The notes below the pieces were generated by a model that saw only the letters and a list, made by a program, of their open reading frames with translations, had not been told where the DNA came from and ran no database searches. From Cellulomonas telluris (GTDB lineage Bacteria > Actinomycetota > Actinomycetes > Actinomycetales > Cellulomonadaceae): a stretch of 64,000 nt of DNA. Below, piece by piece: positions 1-8,039 of this stretch; the first letter of the stretch is position 1; the number at the start of each line of letters is the position of its first letter. Location: assembly GCF_004886325.1 (NCBI RefSeq), contig NZ_QXFN01000005.1:434001-498000 (forward strand), read 5' to 3'. The translations under genes were made by a program, and so were the position numbers.

Positions 1-388
1 CGTCCACGGTCGCGGCCGACGCCCAGAACTGGTCGCCGAACTGCCGCTGGAACGACTCGTACGCCTCCTCCTTGGTCTCCGTGTAGACCTGCTCGATGTA
101 CGGCGCCACCTCGGGCGCCTCGAGGGCCCCGAGGATGTCCTGCCGCTGCTCCTCGGTGACCTCGCCCGCGGCGCAGGTGCGCTCGGCGGAGTTGGCCGGG
201 CAGAGGAAGACGGAGACCTCGACCTTGTCGTACCAGTCGTCCTTCATCTTCCCGATCTGCGTCTGCAGCAGGGCCGCGGCGCCGAGGAAGGTGAGGCAGA
301 CGAACGTGACGAGCACGACCGAGACCGTCATCGACAGGTTGCGGCGCAGGCCGATGCCGATCTCGGAGAGGATGAACTGCAGACGCAC
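1..388 (-). CDS. ftsX: Cell-division protein FtsX (N-terminal part, cut by window edge)
   Basis: This is the membrane subunit of the FtsEX ABC-type complex, which controls septal peptidoglycan hydrolases during division. About 129 residues are visible, starting MRLQFILSEIGIGLRRNL. A hydrophobic first membrane segment (about residues 20-42) follows, then the start of the extracytoplasmic loop, which contains a Cys pair typical of actinobacterial FtsX. The GTG start lies 11 nt after the ftsE stop, so the two are surely co-transcribed. The rest of the gene lies to the left of the window. Confidence 0.93.
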   Translation of the reverse strand, partial: MRLQFILSEIGIGLRRNLSMTVSVVLVTFVCLTFLGAAALLQTQIGKMKDDWYDKVEVSVFLCPANSAERTCAAGEVTEEQRQDILGALEAPEVAPYIEQVYTETKEEAYESFQRQFGDQFWASAATVD

Positions 389-399
389 GGCGCTACCCC

Positions 400-1089
400 T
401 CAGCGGTCCGAGCCGTAGACGCCGCGCGACTGGTCGCGCACCATCTCGCCCGTGCTCAGCTCGACCACGCGCTTGCGCATCTGGTCGACGATCTCGTCGT
501 CGTGCGTCGCCATGACCACCGTGGTGCCGGTGCGGTTGATGCGGTCGAGCAGGCGCATGATCCCCAGGGAGGTCGTCGGGTCGAGGTTGCCGGTGGGCTC
601 GTCGGCCAGCAGGATCGAGGGCCGGTTGACGAACGCGCGGGCGATGGCGACGCGCTGCTGCTCACCGCCCGAGAGCTCGTGCGGGCGTCGCTTCTCCTTG
701 CCGGCGAGGCCGACCATGTCGAGCACGTCGGGCACCGTGGTGAGGATGTGGTGGCGCGGCTTGCCGATGACCTGCAGCGCGAACGCGACGTTCTCGAACA
801 CGGTCTTGTTCGGCAGCAGGCGGAAGTCCTGGAAGACCGCGCCGATCTGGCGGCGCAGGTGCGGCACCTTCCAGCTCGACAGCGACCCGAGCTCCTTGCC
901 GGCGACGAACACCCGACCGGCGGACGCGCGCTCCTCGCGCAGCACGAGCCGCAGGAACGTGGACTTCCCGGAGCCGGACGCGCCCACGAGGAACACGAAC
1001 TCACCGCGCTCGACGTCGAGCGACACGCGGTCGAGCGCGGGGCGGGCGCCCCGGGCGTAGACCTTCGTCACGTTCTCGAACCGGATCAC
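400..1089 (-). CDS. ftsE: Cell-division ATP-binding protein FtsE
   Basis: The cytoplasmic ATPase partner of FtsX, 229 aa, the usual size. Walker [10 protein letters not shown] is at about residues 36-44, the signature LSGGEQQR and Walker B LLADEPTG follow, and the H-loop histidine is in ATHDD. I chose the GTG at 1089 because the protein then begins directly with the ABC domain ([10 protein letters not shown]). Upstream in-frame codons give only low-complexity Arg/Gly sequence. It lies between prfB and ftsX, the standard actinobacterial order. Confidence 0.95.
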   Translation of the reverse strand: MIRFENVTKVYARGARPALDRVSLDVERGEFVFLVGASGSGKSTFLRLVLREERASAGRVFVAGKELGSLSSWKVPHLRRQIGAVFQDFRLLPNKTVFENVAFALQVIGKPRHHILTTVPDVLDMVGLAGKEKRRPHELSGGEQQRVAIARAFVNRPSILLADEPTGNLDPTTSLGIMRLLDRINRTGTTVVMATHDDEIVDQMRKRVVELSTGEMVRDQSRGVYGSDR

Positions 1090-1273
1090 GGCACGGACCT
1101 CGTCTGTCGTCGCCGCTCGCCGCGGGCGCGGCGGGCCACCCGCGCACTCGCGGGCACCGTCGAGGGTAGGAAGCGCCGAGCGGCCCCCGGGGCAGGACAC
1201 GCCGCCGCGCTCCCTGTGAATCGGTACGCCCGAGCGGGTGATGCCCGGCTCGTCCCGGAACGTCCGGGACGGC

Positions 1274-2395
1274 TCACGCGTCGGCCGGTGCCACCTGCTG
1301 CGCGCGGCGCCAGCGGATGCCGGCCTCGATGAAGTCGTCGATGTCACCGTCGAACACCGCGGCCGGGTTGCCGACCTCGTGCTCGGTGCGCAGGTCCTTG
1401 ACCATCTGGTACGGCTGCAGCACGTACGAGCGCATCTGGTCGCCCCAGCTCGCCTTGATGTCGCCCGCCATCTCCTTCTTGGCGGCGCGCTCCTCCTCCT
1501 GGCGCTGCAGGAGCAGCCGGGACTGGAGCACGCGGAGCGCGGCGGCGCGGTTCTGGATCTGCGACTTCTCGTTCTGCATCGACACGACGATGCCGGTGGG
1601 GATGTGCGTCATGCGGACCGCGGAGTCGGTCGTGTTGACCGACTGGCCGCCGGGGCCGGACGAGCGGAAGACGTCGACCTTGATCTCCGACTCGGGGATC
1701 TCGATGGAGTCGGTCTGCTCGATGAGCGGGATGACCTCGACCGCGGCGAACGACGTCTGCCGGCGGCCCTGGTTGTCGAACGGCGAGATGCGCACGAGGC
1801 GGTGCGTGCCGGCCTCGACCGACAGGTGCCCGAAGGCGTACGGCGCCTTCACCTCGAACGTCGCGGACTTCAGGCCCGCCTCCTCCGCGTACGAGGTGTC
1901 GAGCACCGTCGTCGGGTATCCGTGGCGCTCGGCCCACCGCAGGTACATCCGCAGGAGCATCTCGGCGAAGTCCGCGGCGTCGACGCCTCCGGCGCCCGCG
2001 CGGATCGTCACGACGGCGTCGCGGATGTCGTACTCCCCCGCGAGCAGCGTGCGGACCTCGAGCTCGCCGAGGTCCTTGCGGATGCCGACGAGCTCCGCCT
2101 CGGCCTCGGCGAGGGTGTCGGCGTCGTCCTCCTCCGCGGCCATCTCGACGAGCGTCTCGAGGTCGTCGATGCGCCCGCCGAGCTTGGTGACGCGGTCGAG
2201 CTCGGACTGCGTGGACGACAGGGCGCTCGTCACCTTCTGCGCGGCCTCGGGGTCGTCCCACAGGTCAGGGGCGGACGCCTGCTCGGAGAGCTCGGCGATC
2301 TTCGCCCGCAGCGCGGCGGGGTCGCTCACCGACTGGATGGACTCCAGGGTGCTGCGCAGCTCGCGGATCTCGGCGGGGAAGTCGGTGGTGGCCAC
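1274..2395 (-). CDS. prfB: Peptide chain release factor 2
   Basis: Recognises UGA/UAA stop codons and triggers peptide release. 373 aa. The GGQ catalytic motif is in [10 protein letters not shown] (about residue 250) and the RF2-specific SPF tripeptide is in [10 protein letters not shown]. The gene is read in one frame throughout, without the programmed +1 frameshift found in many bacteria, as usual in actinobacteria. It heads the prfB-ftsE-ftsX cluster, separated from ftsE by about 185 bp. Confidence 0.96.
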   Translation of the reverse strand: MATTDFPAEIRELRSTLESIQSVSDPAALRAKIAELSEQASAPDLWDDPEAAQKVTSALSSTQSELDRVTKLGGRIDDLETLVEMAAEEDDADTLAEAEAELVGIRKDLGELEVRTLLAGEYDIRDAVVTIRAGAGGVDAADFAEMLLRMYLRWAERHGYPTTVLDTSYAEEAGLKSATFEVKAPYAFGHLSVEAGTHRLVRISPFDNQGRRQTSFAAVEVIPLIEQTDSIEIPESEIKVDVFRSSGPGGQSVNTTDSAVRMTHIPTGIVVSMQNEKSQIQNRAAALRVLQSRLLLQRQEEERAAKKEMAGDIKASWGDQMRSYVLQPYQMVKDLRTEHEVGNPAAVFDGDIDDFIEAGIRWRRAQQVAPADA

Positions 2396-2440
2396 GACCG
2401 TCCAGGGTACCCGCTGGGCGCCGCGCGGCAGGTACCCGCG

Positions 2441-2815
2441 TCAGGAGAGCCGGGCGGCGCCCAGCGCGCCCACGACGAGGGCGACGGGCACGGCGGCGAG
2501 GACGACCGCGGCGGTCGCGAGCCCCCGGTCGCGCTCGACCCGGCGTGCACGCAGGGCCACGACGACGGCCGCGAGCGCGAGCGCGAGCCACAGCGCGGAG
2601 AGGAAGACGCTCGGCACGGTCGTCGCGGGGCGGTCCGGGCCGAGGGCGTCCGCGATCGAGGCAGCCACGGCCAGCACGGTCCCGACGAACGCGAGGACCG
2701 AGGCGCCGGCGAGCGCGATCGCCCAGGTCGCGGCACGCGAGCGGCCGGGGCGGGCCGGGGCCGGGGTGCGCGGGTCGGGGCGGGGCTCGCCCTCGTCGCC
2801 GGGTCGCTCGGTCAT
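2441..2815 (-). CDS. Small multi-pass membrane protein, unknown function
   Basis: 124 aa beginning MTERPGDEGEPRPDP. A Pro/Arg-rich cytoplasmic head of about 28 residues is followed by three hydrophobic segments (about 29-52, 66-85 and 98-120). I do not recognise the family. The ATG was chosen because the frame further upstream is just GC-rich noise. It is divergent from the 98-aa gene on the plus strand and may share its 127-bp control region. Confidence 0.7.
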   Translation of the reverse strand: MTERPGDEGEPRPDPRTPAPARPGRSRAATWAIALAGASVLAFVGTVLAVAASIADALGPDRPATTVPSVFLSALWLALALAAVVVALRARRVERDRGLATAAVVLAAVPVALVVGALGAARLS

Positions 2816-2910
2816 GGCGTCAGCCTGGCAGACCCTGCCGGGCAGGGCCGCCCCCGTGCGACCGGCGCCGAGTCCGCCCCTGGTCTTGACCGGTCCAGTA
2901 CGTCGTGGCA

Positions 2911-2942
2911 CTGTAGCGGTACAGGCAACTGGAGCGGTACAG
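2911..2942 (+). repeat. Tandem 14-bp operator-like repeats before a small gene
   Basis: CTGTAGCGGTACAG (2911-2924) and CTGGAGCGGTACAG (2929-2942) differ at one base and are offset by 18 bp. The first is also a dyad (CTGTA-GCGG-TACAG). The second ends at the ATG of the 98-aa gene and contains its GGAG ribosome-binding site, so a bound protein would block both transcription and translation start. Confidence 0.5.
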
Positions 2943-3239
2943 ATGAGCGAGGTGGACGAGATGGACCCGATGGGGATGGGCGTCCTGGGCGTCCGGCTGT
3001 CGCGCCGGCAGGCGGAGAGCGCGGAGCCCTGGGCGCCACAGGTGGAGGAGACGCGTCACGAGCGTCGGCTCGCGCACCGGGCGGCCCGCCGCTCCGAGCG
3101 CGCGGTCGCACGGGCGCACGCACCGGCGCGCGTGGCGGCACCACGCCGGGCGGCGGCCGGTGCGCTGCACCGGCTCGCCGACGCGCTCGCGCCGACGGAG
3201 CAGCACGGGTCGCGCGCCGTCGGCCACCCGGCCCGCTGA
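2943..3239 (+). CDS. Small Arg/Ala-rich protein, unknown function
   Basis: 98 aa, start MSEVDEMDPMGMGVLGVRLSRRQ. The acidic first ten residues are followed by a strongly basic Arg/Ala/His-rich remainder, with no membrane segment or recognisable domain. GGAG lies 8 nt before the ATG. I do not recognise it. It could be a nucleic-acid-associated small protein, but that is only composition-based. It is preceded directly by the tandem 14-bp repeats and followed by a LacI-type regulator gene, which may or may not act on those repeats. Confidence 0.55.
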   Translation: MSEVDEMDPMGMGVLGVRLSRRQAESAEPWAPQVEETRHERRLAHRAARRSERAVARAHAPARVAAPRRAAAGALHRLADALAPTEQHGSRAVGHPAR

Positions 3240-3376
3240 GGTGGGGAGGACGCCGGAGGGCGCGCGGGCGACGGCCCGGGGGTTCCTGACGAGCTCCGGG
3301 GCCGCCGCCGGCCCTCCCGCGCCGGGGACCGCGGCGCAGGCGCCCGGCCCGGACGTGTCGACCTACGCTGGTGCGC

Positions 3377-3412
3377 ATGACGTACCGGACGGGGTCGCCG
3401 TGGCCCGCGTGA
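3377..3412 (+). other. Possible 11-codon leaderless ORF overlapping the LacI start
   Basis: TACGCT at 3365-3370 is followed 6 nt later by ATG, a typical actinobacterial leaderless arrangement. That frame reads MTYRTGSPWPA and then stops, overlapping the LacI gene start at 3400 in another frame. It could be an upstream ORF that modulates LacI translation, or a chance ATG. Confidence 0.3.
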
Positions 3413-4488
3413 CGCTGCAGACGGTCGCCGACAGGGTCGGCGTCAGCCGCATGACGGTGTCGAACGCGTTCTCGCGCCCCGACCAGCTCTCCGAGGCGCT
3501 GCGCGCGAAGATCCTCGCCGCGGCGGCGGACCTCGGCTACGTCGGCCCGGACCCGGCGGCCCGGGCGCTCGCCCGCCGCAGCGCGGGGGCGGTCGGTGTC
3601 GTGCTGACCGACTCCCTGGGCGAGGCGTTCCTCGACCCGGTCGCCGCGGCGTTCTTCGGTTCCCTCGCCGAGTCGCTCGCCCCGACGGGTCTCGCCGTCT
3701 CGCTCATCCCCGCCGAGAACGTCGGCGGGCACGTGCCGGCACGCGACCTGGCCGTGGACGGTGCGGTGGTCTACGCGTGCGCCGGTGAGACCGAGGCGGT
3801 CGAGTGGTTGCGCAAGCGCCGGCTGCCGCTGGTGTTCGTCGACCAGGACCCCCTGCCCGGCAGCGCCGGCGTCCTCCTCGACGACCGGGCCGGCGGCCGC
3901 ATCGCGGTCGAGCACCTGCTCGCGCTCGGCCACCGGGACGTCGCGGTCCTCACCATGAACAGCGACCGCACCACGCCGGGGTGGGCCGACGCCCCCCGCC
4001 GGGGCGGGTCGAACCACGTCGCGCGCGAGCGGACCGCGGGCGCCCTCGACGCCCTGGAGGCGGCCGGGCTGCAGGGACGCGTCTACGAGGTCGTCGACAA
4101 CCACGACCACCTGATCGCCCCCGGCGTCGCCGAGCTGGTCGCCGACCCGCACCGCCCCACGGCGGTCGTGTGCTTCTCCGACCTGATGGCGGCACACCTC
4201 GTCCGGGCGGCGCAGGCGGCGGGGCTCACGGTGCCGGACGACCTGTCCGTCGTCGGCTTCGACGACAGCGTGCACGCGCACACGGTCCGGCCGGCTCTCA
4301 CCACGGTCCGCCAGGACTTCGCCGCGAAGGGGCGGCTCGCGGCGCGCGCGCTCACCGAGGCGATCGCACGGTCGCGCGCGGCGGCGGACACCGGGCCCGA
4401 GGACGCCGAGCCGACGATCGAGCACATCCCCGTCGAGCTCGTCCTGCGCGACAGCACCAGCACCGCCCCGCGGGACGCACGCGGCTGA
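3400..4488 (+). CDS. LacI-family transcriptional regulator
   Basis: 362 aa. The N-terminal helix-turn-helix (residues about 4-48, TLQTVADRVGVSRMTVSNAFSR) is followed by a periplasmic-binding-protein-like sensor domain ending around DLSVVGFDDSVHAHTVRPALTTVRQD, the usual LacI dimer core. The GTG at 3400 was chosen because it puts the HTH at residue 4; another GTG at 3409 is possible. No sugar-utilisation operon lies next to it, so its targets cannot be named. Its own promoter probably includes TACGCT at 3365. Confidence 0.88.
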   Translation: MARVTLQTVADRVGVSRMTVSNAFSRPDQLSEALRAKILAAAADLGYVGPDPAARALARRSAGAVGVVLTDSLGEAFLDPVAAAFFGSLAESLAPTGLAVSLIPAENVGGHVPARDLAVDGAVVYACAGETEAVEWLRKRRLPLVFVDQDPLPGSAGVLLDDRAGGRIAVEHLLALGHRDVAVLTMNSDRTTPGWADAPRRGGSNHVARERTAGALDALEAAGLQGRVYEVVDNHDHLIAPGVAELVADPHRPTAVVCFSDLMAAHLVRAAQAAGLTVPDDLSVVGFDDSVHAHTVRPALTTVRQDFAAKGRLAARALTEAIARSRAAADTGPEDAEPTIEHIPVELVLRDSTSTAPRDARG

Positions 4489-4539
4489 GCGGGGCCGCCT
4501 GCCCGCGGGGCATCGCGTCGCGGCGCGGGGCTGCCGGTC

Positions 4540-5100
4540 CTACGACGCCCGGGCGACCGACTGGGCCTCGAGCGTGATGCCGTCCGACCACGGCGCCATC
4601 ACCCAGCTGAGCAGCACGGGCCGCGTCACCGCCCGGAGCCGCACGACCACCGACCGCCCGTCCGGCGTCGACGCCTCCAGCACCGAGACGCCTCCCCACC
4701 GGGCCCCCGTCTCCGGGTGCGCGCGCACGTAGTCCTCCACCGCCGCGCGCACCCCGGCGTCGGTCAGCGGCACGCCGGCGGGGCCCCGGGAGGCCGCTCC
4801 GCCGAAGTACCGGTCGTCCGCCACCGCGTCCGCGGCGGCGAGCGCCGCGAGGTCGGCCGTCGCCAGCAGGCGCTTGCGGTCGAGGTGCACACCCGTCGCC
4901 GAGACGGTGACGGTCACGAGCAGCAGCACCAGGACCGCGAGCCCGAGCGCCAGGACGGTGACCTGCCCGTCGTCGCCGGACGCGTGGCCGCGCAGGGTGT
5001 CGAGCGCGCCGGTCCGCGCCCGCTGCTGCCCGCGCCCGTCGCGGCGCGCGGCGTTCCGTCCACTCGCCCCGTGGCGACCGGGCCAGGTCCTGCCGCTCAC
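4540..5100 (-). CDS. TadE/TadG-like pilus assembly protein (Rv3654c type)
   Basis: 186 aa. After a basic head comes DGQVTVLALGLAVLVLLLV, one membrane segment (about residues 44-67), then HLDRKRLLATADLAALAAADAV, the pattern of actinobacterial TadE/TadG-like proteins encoded last in Tad loci. The extracellular C-terminal part is about 110 residues. It overlaps the preceding gene by 4 nt (GTGA-type coupling), so it is the last gene of the Tad operon. It probably sits in the cell envelope as a minor pseudopilin or assembly factor. Confidence 0.8.
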   Translation of the reverse strand: MSGRTWPGRHGASGRNAARRDGRGQQRARTGALDTLRGHASGDDGQVTVLALGLAVLVLLLVTVTVSATGVHLDRKRLLATADLAALAAADAVADDRYFGGAASRGPAGVPLTDAGVRAAVEDYVRAHPETGARWGGVSVLEASTPDGRSVVVRLRAVTRPVLLSWVMAPWSDGITLEAQSVARAS

Positions 5101-5609
5101 CGGCCGACCACCCGGTACGCGTCGACGTCCGCGGTGCGCTCGACACGCACGGGCACCTCGAGGGGCACGACGTCCCGGACGAACGCCGGGACGAACGGCA
5201 GCGGCACGCGGACCTCCACCGCTGCGGTGACCTGCTCCCCCGCCGCGAGGCAGGCGGACGCCGAGCAGGTCAGCGCGAGGGCGTCCGCCGGCGCGTCCGT
5301 GAACCCCTGGTCGCGCAGGGCGACCCCCACGGCGGTGACGGCACGGCCGGCGCCGGTGTCCGCGTCGGGCGCGGCCACGTAGACCCGGGCCGCCTCCCGC
5401 GCGGCGCCCTCGGCCGCGAAGGTCGCCGCCTGGATACGCCCCAGCACGAGGACCAGGTACACCACCGGCACGAGCAGGATCAGCGCGACCCCGAGGAACT
5501 CGACGAGCGCACTGCCCGAGTCGCCGCCGAGTCCGCCCCGCACCCGGGCGCGCAGACGCTGCCCGACCCCGCGCAGCGCGGTGCGCAACCGTGCCGACCG
5601 CCGCGTCAC
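5097..5609 (-). CDS. TadE-family pseudopilin
   Basis: 170 aa. A basic N-terminus leads into GDSGSALVEFLGVALILLVPVVYLVLVL (about residues 29-56), the TadE motif with the conserved Glu before the hydrophobic stretch. The C-terminal domain contains one Cys pair (CSASAC) that could form a disulphide. It overlaps both neighbours by 4 nt, so the three pseudopilin genes are translationally coupled. Confidence 0.85.
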   Translation of the reverse strand: MTRRSARLRTALRGVGQRLRARVRGGLGGDSGSALVEFLGVALILLVPVVYLVLVLGRIQAATFAAEGAAREAARVYVAAPDADTGAGRAVTAVGVALRDQGFTDAPADALALTCSASACLAAGEQVTAAVEVRVPLPFVPAFVRDVVPLEVPVRVERTADVDAYRVVGR

Positions 5610-5986
5610 GGCCCCTCCACCGGCGCGTGCCCGGCGACCTCGAGGGTCCCGGCGGGCCCGAGCAGGCCGACCAGCGGCAGCGGGGCCCGCACGGTGACGC
5701 GCACGAGCGCCAGCCCGTCGACCTCGACGACCCCCGCGGTGACGTCCCGGGCGTACGGCTCGGAGAGCGAGGCGCGCAGCAGGGTCGCGGTCCGGGCCGC
5801 GCCGTCGCCCGCGTCGCGGCCCACGTGTGCGCCGTACCGCGCGCCCTCCGCGGCGGCGTCGACGCAGGTGTTCCGCACGTGCTGCACGAGCGCGAGCTGG
5901 AGCACGGACATGAACAGGACGACGACGAGCCCGCCGACCAGCACGAAGTCGACGACGGCGGAGCCGCGGTCGTCGACCCCGCTCAG
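5606..5986 (-). CDS. Second TadE-like pseudopilin; start codon unclear
   Basis: The frame contains DDRGSAVVDFVLVGGLVVVLFM, a TadE-like membrane segment with Asp where Glu is usual, then an extracellular domain of about 95 residues. No ATG, GTG or TTG lies just before the motif. The closest candidate is a CTG at 5986 that overlaps the TGA of the pilin gene (CTGA). The other option is a start far upstream inside the pilin gene in another frame. Coordinates assume the CTG, so treat the 5' end as provisional. The product is probably about 126 aa. Confidence 0.65.
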   Translation of the reverse strand: MSGVDDRGSAVVDFVLVGGLVVVLFMSVLQLALVQHVRNTCVDAAAEGARYGAHVGRDAGDGAARTATLLRASLSEPYARDVTAGVVEVDGLALVRVTVRAPLPLVGLLGPAGTLEVAGHAPVEGP

Positions 5987-6192
5987 CCCGCGTCCGGCGA
6001 GACCGACCGGACCGCGTTCTCGAACAGCTCCGTGAGCGCGTTGCCCGCGACCACCCAGAGCACCGACACGATGCCCGCCGTCATGAGCGTGATGAGCACC
6101 CAGCCCGGCACGTCGCCCCGATCGCCCTGCTCCGTCGCCACCCGCAGCCGCTGCTGCAGCCGCACCGCGCAGGCGCGCACCCATCCTGACAT
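5983..6192 (-). CDS. flp: Flp-type pilin subunit
   Basis: 69 aa. A basic head (residues 1-25) is followed by RGDVPGWVLITLMTAGIVSVLWVVAGNAL, a Gly cleavage site next to a 20-residue hydrophobic helix, then a short tail. Size and position, between tadC and the TadE genes, fit the major Flp pilin. The Glu that normally follows the cleavage Gly is absent, so processing by a prepilin peptidase may be atypical. The ATG is preceded by GGGAGTGGAC. No prepilin peptidase gene is in the window. Confidence 0.75.
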   Translation of the reverse strand: MSGWVRACAVRLQQRLRVATEQGDRGDVPGWVLITLMTAGIVSVLWVVAGNALTELFENAVRSVSPDAG

Positions 6193-6249
6193 CGTCCACT
6201 CCCGTCCTCACGGGGCGCCCGGACGGGCACCCCTGCACCCCTGCGCGGG

Positions 6250-7179
6250 TCACAGCCCGACCCGCAGGACCACCACGCTGGGGAAGACGGCGAACAGGAC
6301 GGTCACTGGGAGGATGAGGAACACCACCGGGACCATCATGAGCACCTCCTTGCGCCCACCGGTCTGCATGAGGGCGCGGCGGCCCTCCTCGCGCACGTCC
6401 TGCGCCTGGGCACGCAGCACGTCGGCGAGCGGCGACCCCCGGTCGACCGCGACCGCGACCCCCTCCGCGAACCGGGCCAGCGCCGGCATGCCGGTCCGGT
6501 CCGCGAGCGCGTGCAGGGCCGCCGTGAGCGGCGCACCCGCGCGCGCCTCCGCCAGCGTCCGTGCGAGCTCGTCCGTGAGCTCGCCGCGCGTCTGCCGGAC
6601 CACCCGTTCGAGCGCACCCACCGCTCCCTCGCCCGCGCTCACCGCGAGCGCGAGCAGCTCGGTCACGGTCGGCATCTGCGCGAGCATGCGCTCCTCGCGG
6701 CGCCGCACCTGCCGTCCCAGGAACCAGTCGGGCACGAGCGCCCCCGTCAGCCCGGCCACCAGCACGAGCGCGAGCAGCGCCGGCAGGGCACCGCCACGCG
6801 CGGCTCCGAGCACCAGCGCGAGCGCGAGCCCGACGGCCAGCCCGACCGCCGCGCCCACGACCTGCTGCGAGCGGAACTGCTCGACGGTCTCGCGCCGCCC
6901 CGCCCGCTCGAGGCGCCCCCGCAGCTCGGCAGCCGGTGAGCCCATGCGCGCGAGCAGGCGGACGGCGTCCTCGAGGAAGGGGGCGACCAGGCGCTCGAGC
7001 ACGCCCCAGGGGCCGCGGGCGACCGGTGCGCGCAGCAGCGCGGACGTCCCGCGCACCCGCAGGTAGGGCGCGAGCCGCTGGTCGAGGGTCGTCCGCCGGG
7101 AGCCCAGGTGCCAGACGACGAGAGCCGCACCCGCCCCGCCGAGCAGCCCCACGAGGGCACCGACCACCGCGGGGCTCAT
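6250..7179 (-). CDS. tadC: Tad pilus inner-membrane platform protein TadC
   Basis: 309 aa, GspF/T2SSF family. An N-terminal membrane segment is followed by the cytoplasmic T2SSF domain (about residues 135-255), then a hydrophobic C-terminus (VLMMVPVVFLILPVTVLFAVF). Its ATG overlaps the tadB stop by 4 nt (ATGA). With TadB it forms the membrane platform on which the TadA ATPase drives pilus assembly. The next gene, the pilin, follows after a 57-nt gap. Confidence 0.85.
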   Translation of the reverse strand: MSPAVVGALVGLLGGAGAALVVWHLGSRRTTLDQRLAPYLRVRGTSALLRAPVARGPWGVLERLVAPFLEDAVRLLARMGSPAAELRGRLERAGRRETVEQFRSQQVVGAAVGLAVGLALALVLGAARGGALPALLALVLVAGLTGALVPDWFLGRQVRRREERMLAQMPTVTELLALAVSAGEGAVGALERVVRQTRGELTDELARTLAEARAGAPLTAALHALADRTGMPALARFAEGVAVAVDRGSPLADVLRAQAQDVREEGRRALMQTGGRKEVLMMVPVVFLILPVTVLFAVFPSVVVLRVGL

Positions 7180-8036
7180 CGCAGCACCCGCGGGTCGTCC
7201 GGCAGGCGCGCGACCCGCAGCATGAGCCGGTAGGCCGCGACGGTCGCGAGCGCGCCGGCGAGCAGCACCAGTGCGCCCGTGGTCGAGTCGTACGCCTGCA
7301 GCGCCTCCGGCCGGGTCGCGAGCATCGCGAGCACCACCCACGGTGCGGCGACGGCGAGCCGCGCGGCGTACACCGTCCAGCTCTGGCGGGCCTCGATCTC
7401 GCCGCGTGTGCGCAGGTCGTCGCGCAGGAACGAGGAGAGCGTGCGCAGCAGCCGCCCGAGGTCCGTGCCGCCGACCTCCCGCGTGAGGCGCAGCGCCTCG
7501 ACGACGCGGTCGGCGACCGGGTCGGCGAGGCGCTCCTTCAGCGCGTCGAGGCAGTCACCGAACCGGCCCGTCGCGCGGTAGTCCTCGCCGAACGCGCGGA
7601 ACGGCGCCCGCAGCTCGGCCGGACCGCGCTCCCCCACCTGGGCGACCGCCTCCGGCAGCGAGAGCCCGGCGCGGACGCCCGAGGCGAGGTGGTCCACCAC
7701 GTCGGGCCACAGGGCGCGCGTGCGCGCGAGACGACGACGCGCCCGGCCGCGCACGAGCGCCCACGGGGCGGTCGCGCCGAAGGCGCCGAAGCACGCCGCG
7801 ACGGCTGGCACCGGGACCATCAGGAGCGCGACGCCCGCGACCACGAGCCCCGCGCACACGCCCGCCGCGACGAACCCGCCCGGCGTCACGCCGCTGACCT
7901 CCGCCTGGACCAGGGTGTCGCGGACCCGCCGCGACCAGCGCGCCCCGGGACCGTCCGTGCGCGCGGCCACGGGCCAGAACGACCACCAGAGCGAGGCCAG
8001 GCCGGCCCCCAGCAGGAGCCCCGCGACCACTCCCAC
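7176..8036 (-). CDS. tadB: Tad pilus inner-membrane platform protein TadB
   Basis: 286 aa, GspF/T2SSF family. Two N-terminal hydrophobic segments lead to a cytoplasmic domain with WPDVVDHLASGVRAGLSLPEAV, the usual start of the T2SSF helix bundle, and two C-terminal membrane helices follow. It begins with GTG three bases after the tadA stop and overlaps tadC by 4 nt. Confidence 0.86.
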   Translation of the reverse strand: MGVVAGLLLGAGLASLWWSFWPVAARTDGPGARWSRRVRDTLVQAEVSGVTPGGFVAAGVCAGLVVAGVALLMVPVPAVAACFGAFGATAPWALVRGRARRRLARTRALWPDVVDHLASGVRAGLSLPEAVAQVGERGPAELRAPFRAFGEDYRATGRFGDCLDALKERLADPVADRVVEALRLTREVGGTDLGRLLRTLSSFLRDDLRTRGEIEARQSWTVYAARLAVAAPWVVLAMLATRPEALQAYDSTTGALVLLAGALATVAAYRLMLRVARLPDDPRVLR

Positions 8037-8039
8037 CGG

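Noticed and set aside
502-3289. Long plus-strand frames opposite ftsE and prfB
   Set aside because: They are Arg/Ala/Gly-rich antisense frames created by high third-position GC; the minus-strand genes have full family motifs.
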